Shown piece after piece: positions 44,127 to 53,064 of a DNA stretch of 64,000 nt. Both the position numbers and the translations under genes were made by a program. Below the pieces are notes generated by a model. That model made no database searches. It was given only the letters and a program-made list of their open reading frames with translations, and was not told where the DNA came from. Source of the DNA: Chryseobacterium sp. (GTDB taxonomy: Bacteria > Bacteroidota > Bacteroidia > Flavobacteriales > Weeksellaceae); contig NZ_CP044507.1 of NCBI RefSeq assembly GCF_008831505.1, positions 2,108,001 to 2,172,000 on the forward strand, read 5' to 3'. Position 1 is the first letter of the stretch, and every line of letters begins with the position of its first letter.

Positions 44127-44442
44127 TTAGATTTATTCAACATTAAAATATAGAGCCTCTTCTCCGTGCACATTGTGATAACCTTTGTGCCCTTTGTGGT
44201 TAAAAGTATCAAGATTTCAGATATCAGATCTCAGATCTCAGTTGTTAGATTTATGCAAAATTGAAGTATAGAACCTCTTCTCCGTGCACGCTGAGAAAAC
44301 CTTTGTGTCCTTTGTGGTTAAAAGTATCAGGATTTCAGACATCAGATCTCAGATCTCAGTTGTTAGATTTATGCAAAATTGAAGTACAGAACACCTTCTG
44401 CGTGCGCGCTGAGAAAACCTCCGTGAACGCTGTGGTTAACAG
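44127..44442. repeat. Tandem 118-base repeat, about 2.7 copies
   Basis: Copies start at 44127, 44245 and 44363, each beginning TTAGATTTAT. They share TTCTCCGTGCAC, a GTTAAAAGTATCA segment and TCAGATCTCAGATCTCAGTTG. The third copy is truncated and most diverged (CCGTGAACGCTGTGGTTAAC). The spacing is exactly 118 bases with no unique inserts, so it is a tandem duplication and not a CRISPR. No gene is seen from 44443 to 44594. Confidence 0.85.
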
Positions 44443-44594
44443 CACTCCTATTTTTAGCTCACAAATATCACTGATCAGCACAGAAAAATTTAAGGTTAAA
44501 AAGAGCATGGATTATAAATCCGCGACATCGGCTCAACTATTACATTAAGCATCATGCTTCAGGCGCACGTAAAAAATGTTCTGTGAAAGTTTCC

Positions 44595-44602
44595 TAAATT
44601 TG
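44595..44602 (+). promoter_or_regulatory. Putative -7 element for the ClC gene
   Basis: TAAATTTG, an exact match, lies 59 bases before the proposed TTG start. Confidence 0.4.
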
Positions 44603-44661
44603 CGCCAGTGATGGACAGTCAACGGTCCGATATCTTCTCAATTTCAGCTTAAAATACTCCT

Positions 44662-45930
44662 TTGGAAAGACAGAAAATTGTAAAGCAGCATTATTTCAGG
44701 CTTATTTTGGCATCAATTGCTGTTGCCCTCGCAAGTGCGATACTCGCTTTTGGCCTCAAGCATCTCACTGAGTACCTGCAGCATCAAATATTTGGCGTCG
44801 CAGGCAGTTACGCTGCATTATACATAATCCTGCCCTCGGTCGGAATAACGATGATTTATTTCTCAAGGAAATATGTTTTTCAGAACAGGAAAAATAAAGG
44901 CATCACCGAGATTTACAAAACACTGGACCAGCGGAAGGAACATTTACCCTTATTTAAGATTCCGTCGCACTTTATCAATGGTTTCCTAACTGTTATTTTC
45001 GGCGGATCCACCGGTATTGAGGTGTCAACCGTGGTAGCGACAGCTACCATTGGAAATTATGGCTATAAAAAGGAGTTCTCCGCCAGAATGTACAAGCGCG
45101 AACTTATTTGCGCAGGCGTAGTTGCGGGTGTTGCTGTTTTGTTTGCAAGCCCACTGGCCGGATTTCTGTTTGCCATGGAGGTTATTGCACGTAAAATACG
45201 TCTTTCACTCGTTATTTCCTGCACAGTGGCTGCACTGAGCAGTTTTCTTTTCATCCGACTTTTCGACAACCAGACAATATTTAATACGCCTGTAGCCGAC
45301 TGGAACTATGCTGCAGTACCCTTTTTTATATTGTTAAGTATTTCAGGTGGTCTTCTTTCTGTATATTTCACGCTGTTGGTTACGCGTATGAAAACATTTT
45401 TCGGAGGTATCAGCAACAATTTTATTAGGGTAAACCTGGGTGCTATAGCCGTTGGTCTCCTAATTTTCTTTTTTCCGGCTTTATACGGGGACAGTTATCA
45501 CGGTTTACGAATGATGTTGGAAAGCCCGCCGGAGGGCAGCAGCGCAACTTTGATGCTGATCCTTACGCTGGCCATTCTGAAACCATTGGCTGCAGCACTG
45601 ACACTTGGCGCCGGCGGTGACGGGGGCGTTTTTGCGCCAAGCATCGTGGCCGGCGCTTTTCTGGGGTTAAGCTTTGCTATAATTGGTAACACCTATTTTG
45701 GAATGCAGTTTATTCCGGTAAACTTTGCCCTGATAGGGGCTGCATCTATGCTCTCTGCAGCTTTGTTTGCTCCGCTTACTTCCAGCGTTCTGATCTGCAG
45801 CTTACTACCGGGTGGATTTATGCTTTATTTCCCCGTGTTCATTTGCTGTTTCATTGCCACTGCAACCGCAAAGAAGATACTGCCTTATAACGTATATACT
45901 TATGACCGGTATGTAAATGCAACTGCTTAG
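44662..45930 (+). CDS. ClC-family chloride channel or transporter, atypical filter
   Basis: The 422-residue ClC membrane protein retains GAGGDGGVFAPSIVAGAFLG (the GxFxP-containing pore helix) and SPLAGFLFAMEV. Compared from memory with E. coli ClC-ec1, the gating Glu148 is kept (E120 in STGIE), the proton Glu203 is replaced by Val (V174), and the central Ser107 of GSGIP is replaced by Lys (K79 in NKGIT). This suggests a channel or an uncoupled carrier. The frame stops at a TAA 12 bases upstream and has no ATG before residue 64, so a TTG start at 44662 is required. Confidence 0.85.
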   Translation: MERQKIVKQHYFRLILASIAVALASAILAFGLKHLTEYLQHQIFGVAGSYAALYIILPSVGITMIYFSRKYVFQNRKNKGITEIYKTLDQRKEHLPLFKIPSHFINGFLTVIFGGSTGIEVSTVVATATIGNYGYKKEFSARMYKRELICAGVVAGVAVLFASPLAGFLFAMEVIARKIRLSLVISCTVAALSSFLFIRLFDNQTIFNTPVADWNYAAVPFFILLSISGGLLSVYFTLLVTRMKTFFGGISNNFIRVNLGAIAVGLLIFFFPALYGDSYHGLRMMLESPPEGSSATLMLILTLAILKPLAAALTLGAGGDGGVFAPSIVAGAFLGLSFAIIGNTYFGMQFIPVNFALIGAASMLSAALFAPLTSSVLICSLLPGGFMLYFPVFICCFIATATAKKILPYNVYTYDRYVNATA

Positions 45931-45967
45931 TATATTCGTAAGAGATTCGAATCAGAACTGTTAAAAA

Positions 45968-45998
45968 AAAGCCGGTTTATGAACTAAAACGGCTTTCT
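45968..45998. terminator. Hairpin terminator between ClC and ric
   Basis: AAAGCCG pairs with CGGCTTT around a 15-base loop. On the minus strand it is followed by eight T residues, so it mainly terminates ric. On the plus strand the T run is weaker. Confidence 0.65.
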
Positions 45999-46031
45999 TC
46001 TTTCTTCTGTTAGCGGAACCAGATACCTGCT

Positions 46032-46745
46032 CTATAAAGTTTTCTCAAGTGCGACAGCCTTGGGGAACAGGATATTGTTTTCCAGATGGATGTGCTTGTG
46101 AAGGTCGTTTTCAAAATCCTCAAGCATCTTAAATGTTACCTGATAGGTTCCGCAGGCATCATCGGGAAACTGATAACCATTGGTCAGTTCTGAGATTTTC
46201 ACAAAACGGTCGCCTTCGGCTTCGTGTTCCTCTTTCATCATAGCCACCGGATTTTCTACAGTTCCGAAATGCGGCTTATCAAGAGGCTCTCCACTACGCT
46301 GTGCTGTAACCATTTTTTTGATGAAGGGAAAAAGAATAAGTTCTTCTTTTTTCATGTGAGCACCTAAATCTTTCGCACTTTCTACAAAAAGCCTATTGAT
46401 CTCAAACAGTTCGGGGTGACGGTCACCGTGGACTTTACATAATTTGTCCAGATATGGAATAAGCATGGCCGTTTTTTCCTCTACATAGCGGTGGTGGGTT
46501 TTCTCCACATAATCCGCCAGCAGGTCCAGCGGCCAGCTGTTGAAATCAATGTCTGAAGATTTCTGACTAGAAATTTCCTCCAACTCCCGATAGATGTCTT
46601 CGGGATTAACTTTTTTTCTGTCGCAGGCTTCCTCTATTGTTCTGCCGCCTTTGCAACAGAAATCTATGTTATACTTTTTAAAAACTTCCGCAGTCCTGAA
46701 ATTTTCCGCTACGTAATCGCCTATTGTTTTTTCCTGGGTTAGCAT
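46032..46745 (-). CDS. ric: Iron-sulfur cluster repair di-iron protein Ric/ScdA (YtfE)
   Basis: The 237-residue protein has an N-terminal ScdA_N domain with FCCKGG (C30, C31) and a C-terminal hemerythrin-like four-helix bundle. The bundle's di-iron His/Glu ligands lie in KTHHRYVEEK, HMKKEELILFPF, MKEEHEAEGD and HKHIHLENNILFPKA. Ric repairs Fe-S clusters damaged by NO and oxidants. The ATG at 46745 is preferred over an extension to 46784 that contains the promoter. The gene lies downstream of the Rrf2 regulator but has its own -7 element. Confidence 0.94.
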   Translation of the reverse strand: MLTQEKTIGDYVAENFRTAEVFKKYNIDFCCKGGRTIEEACDRKKVNPEDIYRELEEISSQKSSDIDFNSWPLDLLADYVEKTHHRYVEEKTAMLIPYLDKLCKVHGDRHPELFEINRLFVESAKDLGAHMKKEELILFPFIKKMVTAQRSGEPLDKPHFGTVENPVAMMKEEHEAEGDRFVKISELTNGYQFPDDACGTYQVTFKMLEDFENDLHKHIHLENNILFPKAVALEKTL

Positions 46746-46770
46746 ATCACTTTTTTTTAAGATTATATGA

Positions 46771-46778
46771 CAAAGGTA
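46771..46778 (-). promoter_or_regulatory. Putative -7 element for ric
   Basis: The minus strand reads TACCTTTG, an exact TAnnTTTG match, 25 bases before the ric ATG. Confidence 0.5.
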
Positions 46779-46795
46779 CACCAAATTTTTAATTC

Positions 46796-46809
46796 GGACT
46801 ATTTTATCC
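46796..46809. promoter_or_regulatory. Candidate regulator operator at the ric promoter
   Basis: GGACTATTTTATCC is an imperfect dyad (GGA..A..T..TCC symmetric) placed where the -33 element of the ric promoter would lie. Its position fits a repressor site for the adjacent Rrf2 regulator. No second copy was found to support it. Confidence 0.3.
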
Positions 46810-46828
46810 TATTTAAAAACAAAAAAAA

Positions 46829-47260
46829 TCAGCGTAGCCAGGCCAACCCACTTTCAGTTCGCACAGCGAGGTCAAAGAAGGAAAATTTCTGAGTCATGAT
46901 CTGCAGTTTTTCACGTACTATCTTAAAGTCATCATGAACCGGACAGGGATTAAGAGCTGAGCATCTGTGCAGTCCCAGTCCACATTCTGTAAATACTCCG
47001 GGACCGTCAAAAAGAATGACGATATCGTAAATGGTAGTGCCTTTCTGTTTTTCCTCATTAAAAACAAAACCGCCCATTTTGCCACGCGACGATTCCAGTA
47101 TCTTTTCACGGTTCATACGCTGCAGTATCTTAGCAGTGAAGGCCAACGGTGCGTCCACAGATGCTGCTACCTGCTTCACGTTTACGAGTTCATTCCGCAA
47201 ACTTTGTTTGGCAACATAGATCGCAGCTTTGATCGCGTATTCACATGCTTTCGAAAACAT
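46829..47260 (-). CDS. Rrf2 family Fe-S transcriptional regulator (NsrR/IscR-like)
   Basis: The 143-residue regulator has an N-terminal winged helix (ACEYAIKAAIYVAKQ, VNVKQVAASVDAPLAFTAKILQ) and a wing with GKMGGFVFNEE. Three cysteines are spaced CX6CX5C (ECGLGLHRCSALNPCPVH), enough to hold a cluster. Such factors sense NO or cluster status; the link to ric, the next gene, favours an NsrR-type role. It follows the 47269 membrane protein gene by 8 bases, so the three genes can be one transcript. Confidence 0.9.
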   Translation of the reverse strand: MFSKACEYAIKAAIYVAKQSLRNELVNVKQVAASVDAPLAFTAKILQRMNREKILESSRGKMGGFVFNEEKQKGTTIYDIVILFDGPGVFTECGLGLHRCSALNPCPVHDDFKIVREKLQIMTQKFSFFDLAVRTESGLAWLR

Positions 47261-47268
47261 CGGTCCGA

Positions 47269-47646
47269 TTATTTAAAGAACTGCCATTTGGGAATAAAGG
47301 CAAGCAGACCTATTCCTGTAAAGAGGAACAGTGATGTAACATCTGTATAGAGAAATGTATCCAGGTAATAGATGTGGGAATAAAAATGTGCACCTACCAG
47401 CAATGGAAAAAGGATTACGCCAATTTTCCGGTAAAGATAAATGAGGAGAAGCGAAAGGATAATAAGGAAATCGACAGAGAAAATAATGTAAAAATACCAC
47501 TCCGGAATTTTAAGTTCACCTTGCTGCAGGTACTGATCCACATCTACACCAATACCCATAATTGTGAAAAGTAAAAGCGCGAGCAGTGACAGTATAAAAC
47601 CTAAATCTTTTTTAGGGCTTTCATCGGCAAATTCATTCCTTTCCAT
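47269..47646 (-). CDS. Small four-helix membrane protein of unknown function
   Basis: The 125-residue hydrophobic protein has about four helices (LGFILSLLALLLFTIMGI, FYIIFSVDFLIILSLLLIYLY, IGVILFPLLVGAHFYSH, TDVTSLFLFTGIGLLAF). No motif was recognised. It heads the transcript with the Rrf2 regulator and possibly ric, suggesting a role in the nitrosative stress response, such as a membrane sensor or redox partner. The ATG at 47646 is preferred over 47676, which would place the promoter inside the gene. Confidence 0.7.
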   Translation of the reverse strand: MERNEFADESPKKDLGFILSLLALLLFTIMGIGVDVDQYLQQGELKIPEWYFYIIFSVDFLIILSLLLIYLYRKIGVILFPLLVGAHFYSHIYYLDTFLYTDVTSLFLFTGIGLLAFIPKWQFFK

Positions 47647-47651
47647 AGGTG

Positions 47652-47659
47652 CAAAAATA
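47652..47659 (-). promoter_or_regulatory. Putative -7 element for the membrane protein-Rrf2 transcript
   Basis: The minus strand reads TATTTTTG and lies 5 bases before the ATG at 47646, directly below the lrp terminator hairpin. The leader would be almost absent. Confidence 0.45.
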
Positions 47660-47661
47660 AT

Positions 47662-47688
47662 GAAACCTGCGAACAATCCGCAGGTTTC
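47662..47688 (-). terminator. Hairpin terminator after the Lrp gene
   Basis: GAAACCTGCG pairs with CGCAGGTTTC around a 7-base loop. On the minus strand it is followed by ATTATTTTTG, which doubles as the next promoter. Confidence 0.7.
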
Positions 47689-47707
47689 AGTAAATGTAAT
47701 TAATAAA

Positions 47708-48178
47708 TTAGATCCTTACGGCATCAATAAGTCTGTTCTTGTCGCTCAGATACTCTTCCATGGAGATCATACTTTCGGTTCTCATTACATCCTGTATGTC
47801 ATCAATCATATAAATGATTCTTTTGGCATCCTCGGTATTCTTGGCACGCATCTTACAGAAAATATTATATTTTCCAGAAATTACGCTGGCTTCCACAACA
47901 TTTGGAATAGCAGCAAGTTCTTTCAGTACTTCCTGAGTACGGTTTGATTTGGTAAGGAGAATCCCGATAAAGGCAGTAAAATGGTAATCAAGTTTGCCAT
48001 AATCTATGCTAAGTGAAGATCCAAGAATGATTCCGGCATCTTCCATTTTCTTAACCCGAACATGAATTGTGCCGGCAGAAACGTCCATTTGTTTAGCAAT
48101 TTCGGTAAAGGGCATACGGGTGTTTTTCACCAGGAAATCAAGAATTCTCTTGTCTATCTCATCTAACTGATAATTCAT
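47708..48178 (-). CDS. Lrp/AsnC family transcriptional regulator
   Basis: The 156-residue regulator starts MNYQLDEIDKRILDFLVKN and has the AsnC-type helix-turn-helix (MPFTEIAKQMDVSAGTIHVRVKKMEDAGII). A C-terminal RAM ligand domain (EASVISGKYNIFCKMRAKN) follows. It probably binds amino acids and regulates metabolic genes; targets are unknown. It sits between its own promoter and a strong terminator, downstream of tamB. Confidence 0.93.
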   Translation of the reverse strand: MNYQLDEIDKRILDFLVKNTRMPFTEIAKQMDVSAGTIHVRVKKMEDAGIILGSSLSIDYGKLDYHFTAFIGILLTKSNRTQEVLKELAAIPNVVEASVISGKYNIFCKMRAKNTEDAKRIIYMIDDIQDVMRTESMISMEEYLSDKNRLIDAVRI

Positions 48179-48221
48179 TTTATTTAATTGAGTATTTATT
48201 AATAAATTGCTGTATTTTTTG

Positions 48222-48229
48222 CAAAATTA
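48222..48229 (-). promoter_or_regulatory. Putative -7 element for the Lrp gene
   Basis: The minus strand reads TAATTTTG, an exact TAnnTTTG match, 43 bases before the ATG. The region between tamB and lrp is very AT-rich. Confidence 0.4.
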
Positions 48230-48305
48230 CAAAAAAATATTAAACAACACAATATTTAGAATGTATTAACGATAATTTAACGCAACCTTATGTTCAACCT
48301 AATAA

Positions 48306-51300
48306 TTACAAAGCAATTGAATCTTTTGTTTTTGATTCTTTGGAATTTGAGGGGTTTTGTGAAGAGGGTATTTTATCCTTCTGCCTTCTTTTGAAGATGG
48401 TATTAAAACTTTTGCTCCATACTACCCCACCTCCATAGGTTTGGTTGGCTGCACCGTTACTTCCTCCACTTCCCATTCCGATATTCATTGGTTTGGAGTA
48501 GCCCCGAAGCACCAGTGTGCCGTCATTTTTCTTGCTTACGTCAATTTCTACGGTTCCTTCTCCGGAAAGCAGGTCGGTGTCTGTACCCTCCGGTCCTCTG
48601 GACAAAGGTATACCCAGACCTGTTTTCACCTTAACGCGTGGTGAGAGATCGAAACTCACTCCGGCATTGGCACGGTCTCCTGTATTTGAGGCCTCATCGC
48701 CGCGCACATAATTCAGGTCAATCTGAAATTCATTGCTGATGGTGTTCAGTACAGATCCGAGCTGTCTGAAAAGCAGGTTATATCCTGTATTTTCGGCAAT
48801 ATTACCCACATCCAGTCCGGTTGCGGTTGTATTAAATCGGTTAAGCAATAATACAGAACCAAACTGTATCACCTTTTCATCCTCCTGATTCATTTTCGAT
48901 GCCAGTGTTTCCCGAATCTGGCTGGAAACATCAACAGCCGACACACCCAGTTCAATTTTAGGATTATTCAGTGTCTGCGTAATCCTGGTTTGAAGCAGAA
49001 CATTCACAGGCTGCAGAGCAACTCCCAGATAATCGCCGGTGTTGGAAACAGTACGCATATAGTTGGCAGTGATGTCGAGTGCAGGTGTTAAGGCATCGCC
49101 ATCCCAGCGGATGCTGCTGCCCTGAACAATCTGGAAGGTACGGTTTAGGACGGCTTTGGAGGTGAAGGTTCCGTTTTCAACGATATAAGAACCGTTCATT
49201 TCAATGTTTCCGGTCCGGGCCATCACAAACCGCAGTTCGTCGGATGTTCCGCGCACCGAGATATTTCCTATATCATCTCCTACGAGTACATTCACGGTAG
49301 TTCCTTTGTCCACAGCCAGATTGAAGTCAATATTCATATTGGCACCTGACCGTTTTTTATCCTCCAGGGTAATGACTCCTTTGTCATCCTCCTTGAGAAA
49401 CCGCAGCATCTTAAATTCTTCAACATTGGAGGTGGAATTGGAGTTAAAAGTAAACACACTGTTGTTGAGGGCCCTCATATTAGGCGTTTGTATACTCAGC
49501 GATTTCACCGGACCGGAAACATAGAGATCTCCTTGACCGTATATCCTACCCCAGAACAGATCATAATCGCTTTGCGTGGTATTAAGCATCATTAGATTAT
49601 CTGCCCTCATAATGAGCTCGACCGCCATAGAAGCCAGGGTTTCAAAATAAATCGCCCCGGAAATTGTACCGCTGGAATTGTTACGACCGTCCCGGACTCC
49701 AATATTATTAAGTATCGCGCGGCCCCGTGACAATGGAATTACGGTGTCCTCAAAAGAATAATCGACACCTGTAAAATCAAGTTTAAGCCCGAATTTACTC
49801 ATTGCGATGTCACCACTGTAATCCAGATCCTTCAGCGTACCGTTCACAGACAGCACCCCATTGGCATATCCACGCATATTACTGAAAACCCCTTTAACGA
49901 ACTGATTGGCAAATTTAAGATCGAAGTCCTTCATATCAGCCTTGATGTCCAGGGTAGGTGAAGGCGTGTTATTGTCAATGGTGCCGGTTACCAGCAAATT
50001 GTTATCGCCGATGATTCCGGCGGAAATTACCTGAGCTTCTATGTCGAACACATTTGCAGTAGCTGAATTCTTAGCATTGATAACAATATTACCAAGATCC
50101 TCGCCATCCATTGTAATGTTATCAATCCTCAAATCCACGAGTGGTTCCAGGTTATTCCGATTCATTGTAATGTTGATGCTTCCGTTTGCAAGTCCCTGCA
50201 TATCCAGAGAATTTCCACCAGCCTGCATTTCCAGGATTTTGGCAATCTGCATATTCTTAACTTCAGCCTCGGCATGGAAATCCTTAGCAGATTTGAACGT
50301 AGCAGTTTTAACAAGTAACTCGCTGCTGTCCGAGAAAATACGCAGATTCTCTATCAGGAAATCTTTGGTTGCCTTGCGGTAAGTAATGGAATGATTCAGT
50401 TGCGGACTGGTATCAATACTCCATGTAACATTATTGAAATTAACCGAAGTAGGGTCAAACCTTACTACATAGTCACCCTGAGTGTTTGTAGACTGGTTTA
50501 AGTTAATGCTATAATTCTTGAGTTCTCCGTTAACTTCCTCCTGCGGATTTCCGTGTTGAAAATTGGCGGCAATATGAAGCAACCGGTTGTTTTCGTTTCG
50601 GCCCGTTATGCTTACCTCTTTTAGAACATTATTACCATACTGCGCCCGGTCCACCTTTGCGAATATCTGTTCATCAAGATTGGCAGTGTTGATGCGAACC
50701 ACCAAGTTGTTTACCATGGCACTGTCCCTTTTTACGAGGTCGCTTTGTGTGATCCGGTATTCAGGGTTTACTGCCGCAAGCGCACGGTCCGCATCGGTGA
50801 TTTCCTGCTTTTTCGTCGTATAATACATCAGTTCGGACGCATCCAGATTCAGGACCAGGTTGTTGGCATCCCCATTATAGGAGCCGTTCACAAAAGCTCC
50901 GCGCGGGATCCGCAGGTCCGGCATAAAATAATTCACCAAATTCTGGCGAATATTGAATTCCATATTAAAATTCTGCCCACGGAACATCCGGCGCGGCGGC
51001 GGACCCACCAGGATTTTATTGAGGCCGTTTTCTATCATCGCGGGTAGATCGCCCAGATTATAACGGCCCGCAATCCTGCCGCTTACAGCGCCCGGTGCAT
51101 CTACTGCTACAACGCGGTTGCCGTCCTCAAAAAAGGCCTGTACTTTTGCATTTGGTATATTAAATTTTTGAGTGGATGTAGCGAAATTCAGATTGGTAAG
51201 CTCTGCGTCCAGGTTCATATCGTTCAGACTGGTCATTGCTATCTTACCGTTTACCTGGCCACTCATAACCTGGCTGCCGGAAGCCCCGGTAAAATAATTC

Positions 51301-53060
51301 AGGTTCAGATAGCCAATATCTGCATTTACATCGGCAAGGATCCGGGAGGTCCGGAAATCAATAAGACCCTTCACTGCGCCCCGCGCCTGATCATCATTCA
51401 CCTTTACAATTCCATTATAGGTTCTGCGGTCCAGCAAACCATCCAGGGTGACATTATTAATTACTTTATCCAATATTTCAATGCTGGCAATCTGGGACTG
51501 CGTACGGATGCGCATGGTATTTACATCAAAACTCTGCCCGTCCACATTAAATTTACCTGTAATGAGTCCAACCTGCTTACTTTTGGTGATTATGGAAGTG
51601 TTAAGATCAAAAACCTCGGCATATCCGCGGTATTTGGGCATAACCGTGCTGTAATCAGTCAGGTAGAAATTCCGGATATTTGCCCTGCCGATGCCGGTGA
51701 TGAGATTGCCTCTGGGTACATAAATCTGCTCGGGCATCACCCTTACGCCACCCCGGTATCTGAGCCGGCCGAAATCATCGGCAAAATTCTTCATCTTTTC
51801 AGAAACAAATGTGGGTAACATGGCTTTCAGACCCTTATAGGTAAAATCGGTTGACAGATCATTGGTCTCAATTACAAACTTGCCGTTCAGTAAATTACTG
51901 AGTTTCATGGTGCCCGTACGCACACTCACATCGCGGTTGCCCAGAACAAAGTTACTGAGATAGAAGTTGTTAAGAGGTCCGGCCATCGATCCGGATATGT
52001 TTACCGGCTTGTAATTGTCCCACTGCGTTACAAAATAACTGATATCATAGCCGCTGATCTGACTACCCTGTTTCATTACCATTTCCCAACGTACCCGGTT
52101 GGTAAAATCTGACCACGACCCATTATTGAGGTTGAATTTTACATCACCCTGCAGCAGGGTGTGGTCTGTGAGCAGAGTAAGATCCCGAAGTGAAAGAAAA
52201 TCTTTCGTAAGTGAAATATCTGCTGAAAATGTATCCACAGTATGTTTCTTGCCCCAGCGGCTCGTATTGAAGCTAAGGTTATTAACCTGAGCGAAAACAT
52301 CGCCACCATTTACACGCACACTTGGTGCGCGCAGGTTTAGATTTTGGGCTACCAACCACCGGCCCTTATCTCCACTGCTGTTCCTGTTGATAATGGAAAC
52401 CCTGGAGTTCACAAGTTCTACCCGGGAGTTGAGTAGAAAAGGGGGCTTGGTGGGATCCGCTTTCTTTCCTGAATCAAAATTTCCGATATATCTGATGAAG
52501 TTTGAAATGCTGTCGCCTTCATAGGTGATTACTTTAATATCGGCCTCAGTCAATGTCAAAGCATCAAAACTTAGCGAGTTACTGCTGCCGCTAATGGCAT
52601 TGGTGGCCAAGGCAATCCAGTTTGAGTTGGCACGGAATTCACGAACTTTTATAAATTCAAGTCCTTTATAGTCTTTTATGGTGAGGCCGCGAATGGTAAC
52701 ATCGCCAAAGTAATCTACATGGACATCTCGTGTGGACATCTCTGCCTTAAAATCCTGGTTTAGGATCTGCAGCGCCTGATTGGCAGCCCAGCGCTTTGTT
52801 ACAGGTAAATTTACTGCTACCAGTGCAATTACGAACAGCGAGAGACTGAACCAGAAAATAATGAGCATCAGCTTCACCCACCAGCGAACGTTGGTTACAT
52901 CCTTTGCGGCCTGCTCTACAATAGCCCCGGCTGAACCTACGGGATCCTGCACTACATCGGAGACCACCTCCTTTACCTGCTCCACTTTTTCACCGATCTT
53001 TTCGGGAATAGTATTTGAATGCTGCTCGTTACTGTTTTTATTATTCTCTATATTTGCCAT
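48306..53060 (-). CDS. tamB: TamB-like outer-membrane biogenesis protein (DUF490)
   Basis: The 1584-residue AsmA/TamB-superfamily protein has a Glu/Val-rich start and one N-terminal helix (WWVKLMLIIFWFSLSLFVIALVAV, around residue 60-83). A long repetitive beta-helical body follows. The C-terminal DUF490 domain contains VIQFGSVLLLNRFN, NEFQIDLNYVRGD and a VKVKTGLGIPLSR-type barrel strand. TamB-like proteins bridge the inner and outer membranes and help lipid or barrel transport. The ATG at 53060 (MANIENNKNS) is used. The frame extends to 53150, but that part is antisense to tsaD. Confidence 0.9.
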   Translation of the reverse strand: MANIENNKNSNEQHSNTIPEKIGEKVEQVKEVVSDVVQDPVGSAGAIVEQAAKDVTNVRWWVKLMLIIFWFSLSLFVIALVAVNLPVTKRWAANQALQILNQDFKAEMSTRDVHVDYFGDVTIRGLTIKDYKGLEFIKVREFRANSNWIALATNAISGSSNSLSFDALTLTEADIKVITYEGDSISNFIRYIGNFDSGKKADPTKPPFLLNSRVELVNSRVSIINRNSSGDKGRWLVAQNLNLRAPSVRVNGGDVFAQVNNLSFNTSRWGKKHTVDTFSADISLTKDFLSLRDLTLLTDHTLLQGDVKFNLNNGSWSDFTNRVRWEMVMKQGSQISGYDISYFVTQWDNYKPVNISGSMAGPLNNFYLSNFVLGNRDVSVRTGTMKLSNLLNGKFVIETNDLSTDFTYKGLKAMLPTFVSEKMKNFADDFGRLRYRGGVRVMPEQIYVPRGNLITGIGRANIRNFYLTDYSTVMPKYRGYAEVFDLNTSIITKSKQVGLITGKFNVDGQSFDVNTMRIRTQSQIASIEILDKVINNVTLDGLLDRRTYNGIVKVNDDQARGAVKGLIDFRTSRILADVNADIGYLNLNYFTGASGSQVMSGQVNGKIAMTSLNDMNLDAELTNLNFATSTQKFNIPNAKVQAFFEDGNRVVAVDAPGAVSGRIAGRYNLGDLPAMIENGLNKILVGPPPRRMFRGQNFNMEFNIRQNLVNYFMPDLRIPRGAFVNGSYNGDANNLVLNLDASELMYYTTKKQEITDADRALAAVNPEYRITQSDLVKRDSAMVNNLVVRINTANLDEQIFAKVDRAQYGNNVLKEVSITGRNENNRLLHIAANFQHGNPQEEVNGELKNYSINLNQSTNTQGDYVVRFDPTSVNFNNVTWSIDTSPQLNHSITYRKATKDFLIENLRIFSDSSELLVKTATFKSAKDFHAEAEVKNMQIAKILEMQAGGNSLDMQGLANGSINITMNRNNLEPLVDLRIDNITMDGEDLGNIVINAKNSATANVFDIEAQVISAGIIGDNNLLVTGTIDNNTPSPTLDIKADMKDFDLKFANQFVKGVFSNMRGYANGVLSVNGTLKDLDYSGDIAMSKFGLKLDFTGVDYSFEDTVIPLSRGRAILNNIGVRDGRNNSSGTISGAIYFETLASMAVELIMRADNLMMLNTTQSDYDLFWGRIYGQGDLYVSGPVKSLSIQTPNMRALNNSVFTFNSNSTSNVEEFKMLRFLKEDDKGVITLEDKKRSGANMNIDFNLAVDKGTTVNVLVGDDIGNISVRGTSDELRFVMARTGNIEMNGSYIVENGTFTSKAVLNRTFQIVQGSSIRWDGDALTPALDITANYMRTVSNTGDYLGVALQPVNVLLQTRITQTLNNPKIELGVSAVDVSSQIRETLASKMNQEDEKVIQFGSVLLLNRFNTTATGLDVGNIAENTGYNLLFRQLGSVLNTISNEFQIDLNYVRGDEASNTGDRANAGVSFDLSPRVKVKTGLGIPLSRGPEGTDTDLLSGEGTVEIDVSKKNDGTLVLRGYSKPMNIGMGSGGSNGAANQTYGGGVVWSKSFNTIFKRRQKDKIPSSQNPSNSKESKTKDSIAL
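53049..53056 (+). promoter_or_regulatory. Putative -7 element for tsaD, inside tamB
   Basis: TATATTTG, an exact TAnnTTTG match, ends 8 bases before the tsaD ATG. It overlaps codons 2-4 of the divergent tamB gene. Confidence 0.55.
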
Positions 53061-53064
53061 TGTA

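Noticed and set aside
44127-44442. CRISPR or a peptide encoded by the 118-base repeat (frame 44261-44548)
   Set aside because: Period is constant with no unique spacers, and the open frame simply runs through repeat sequence without codon bias or a homologous motif.
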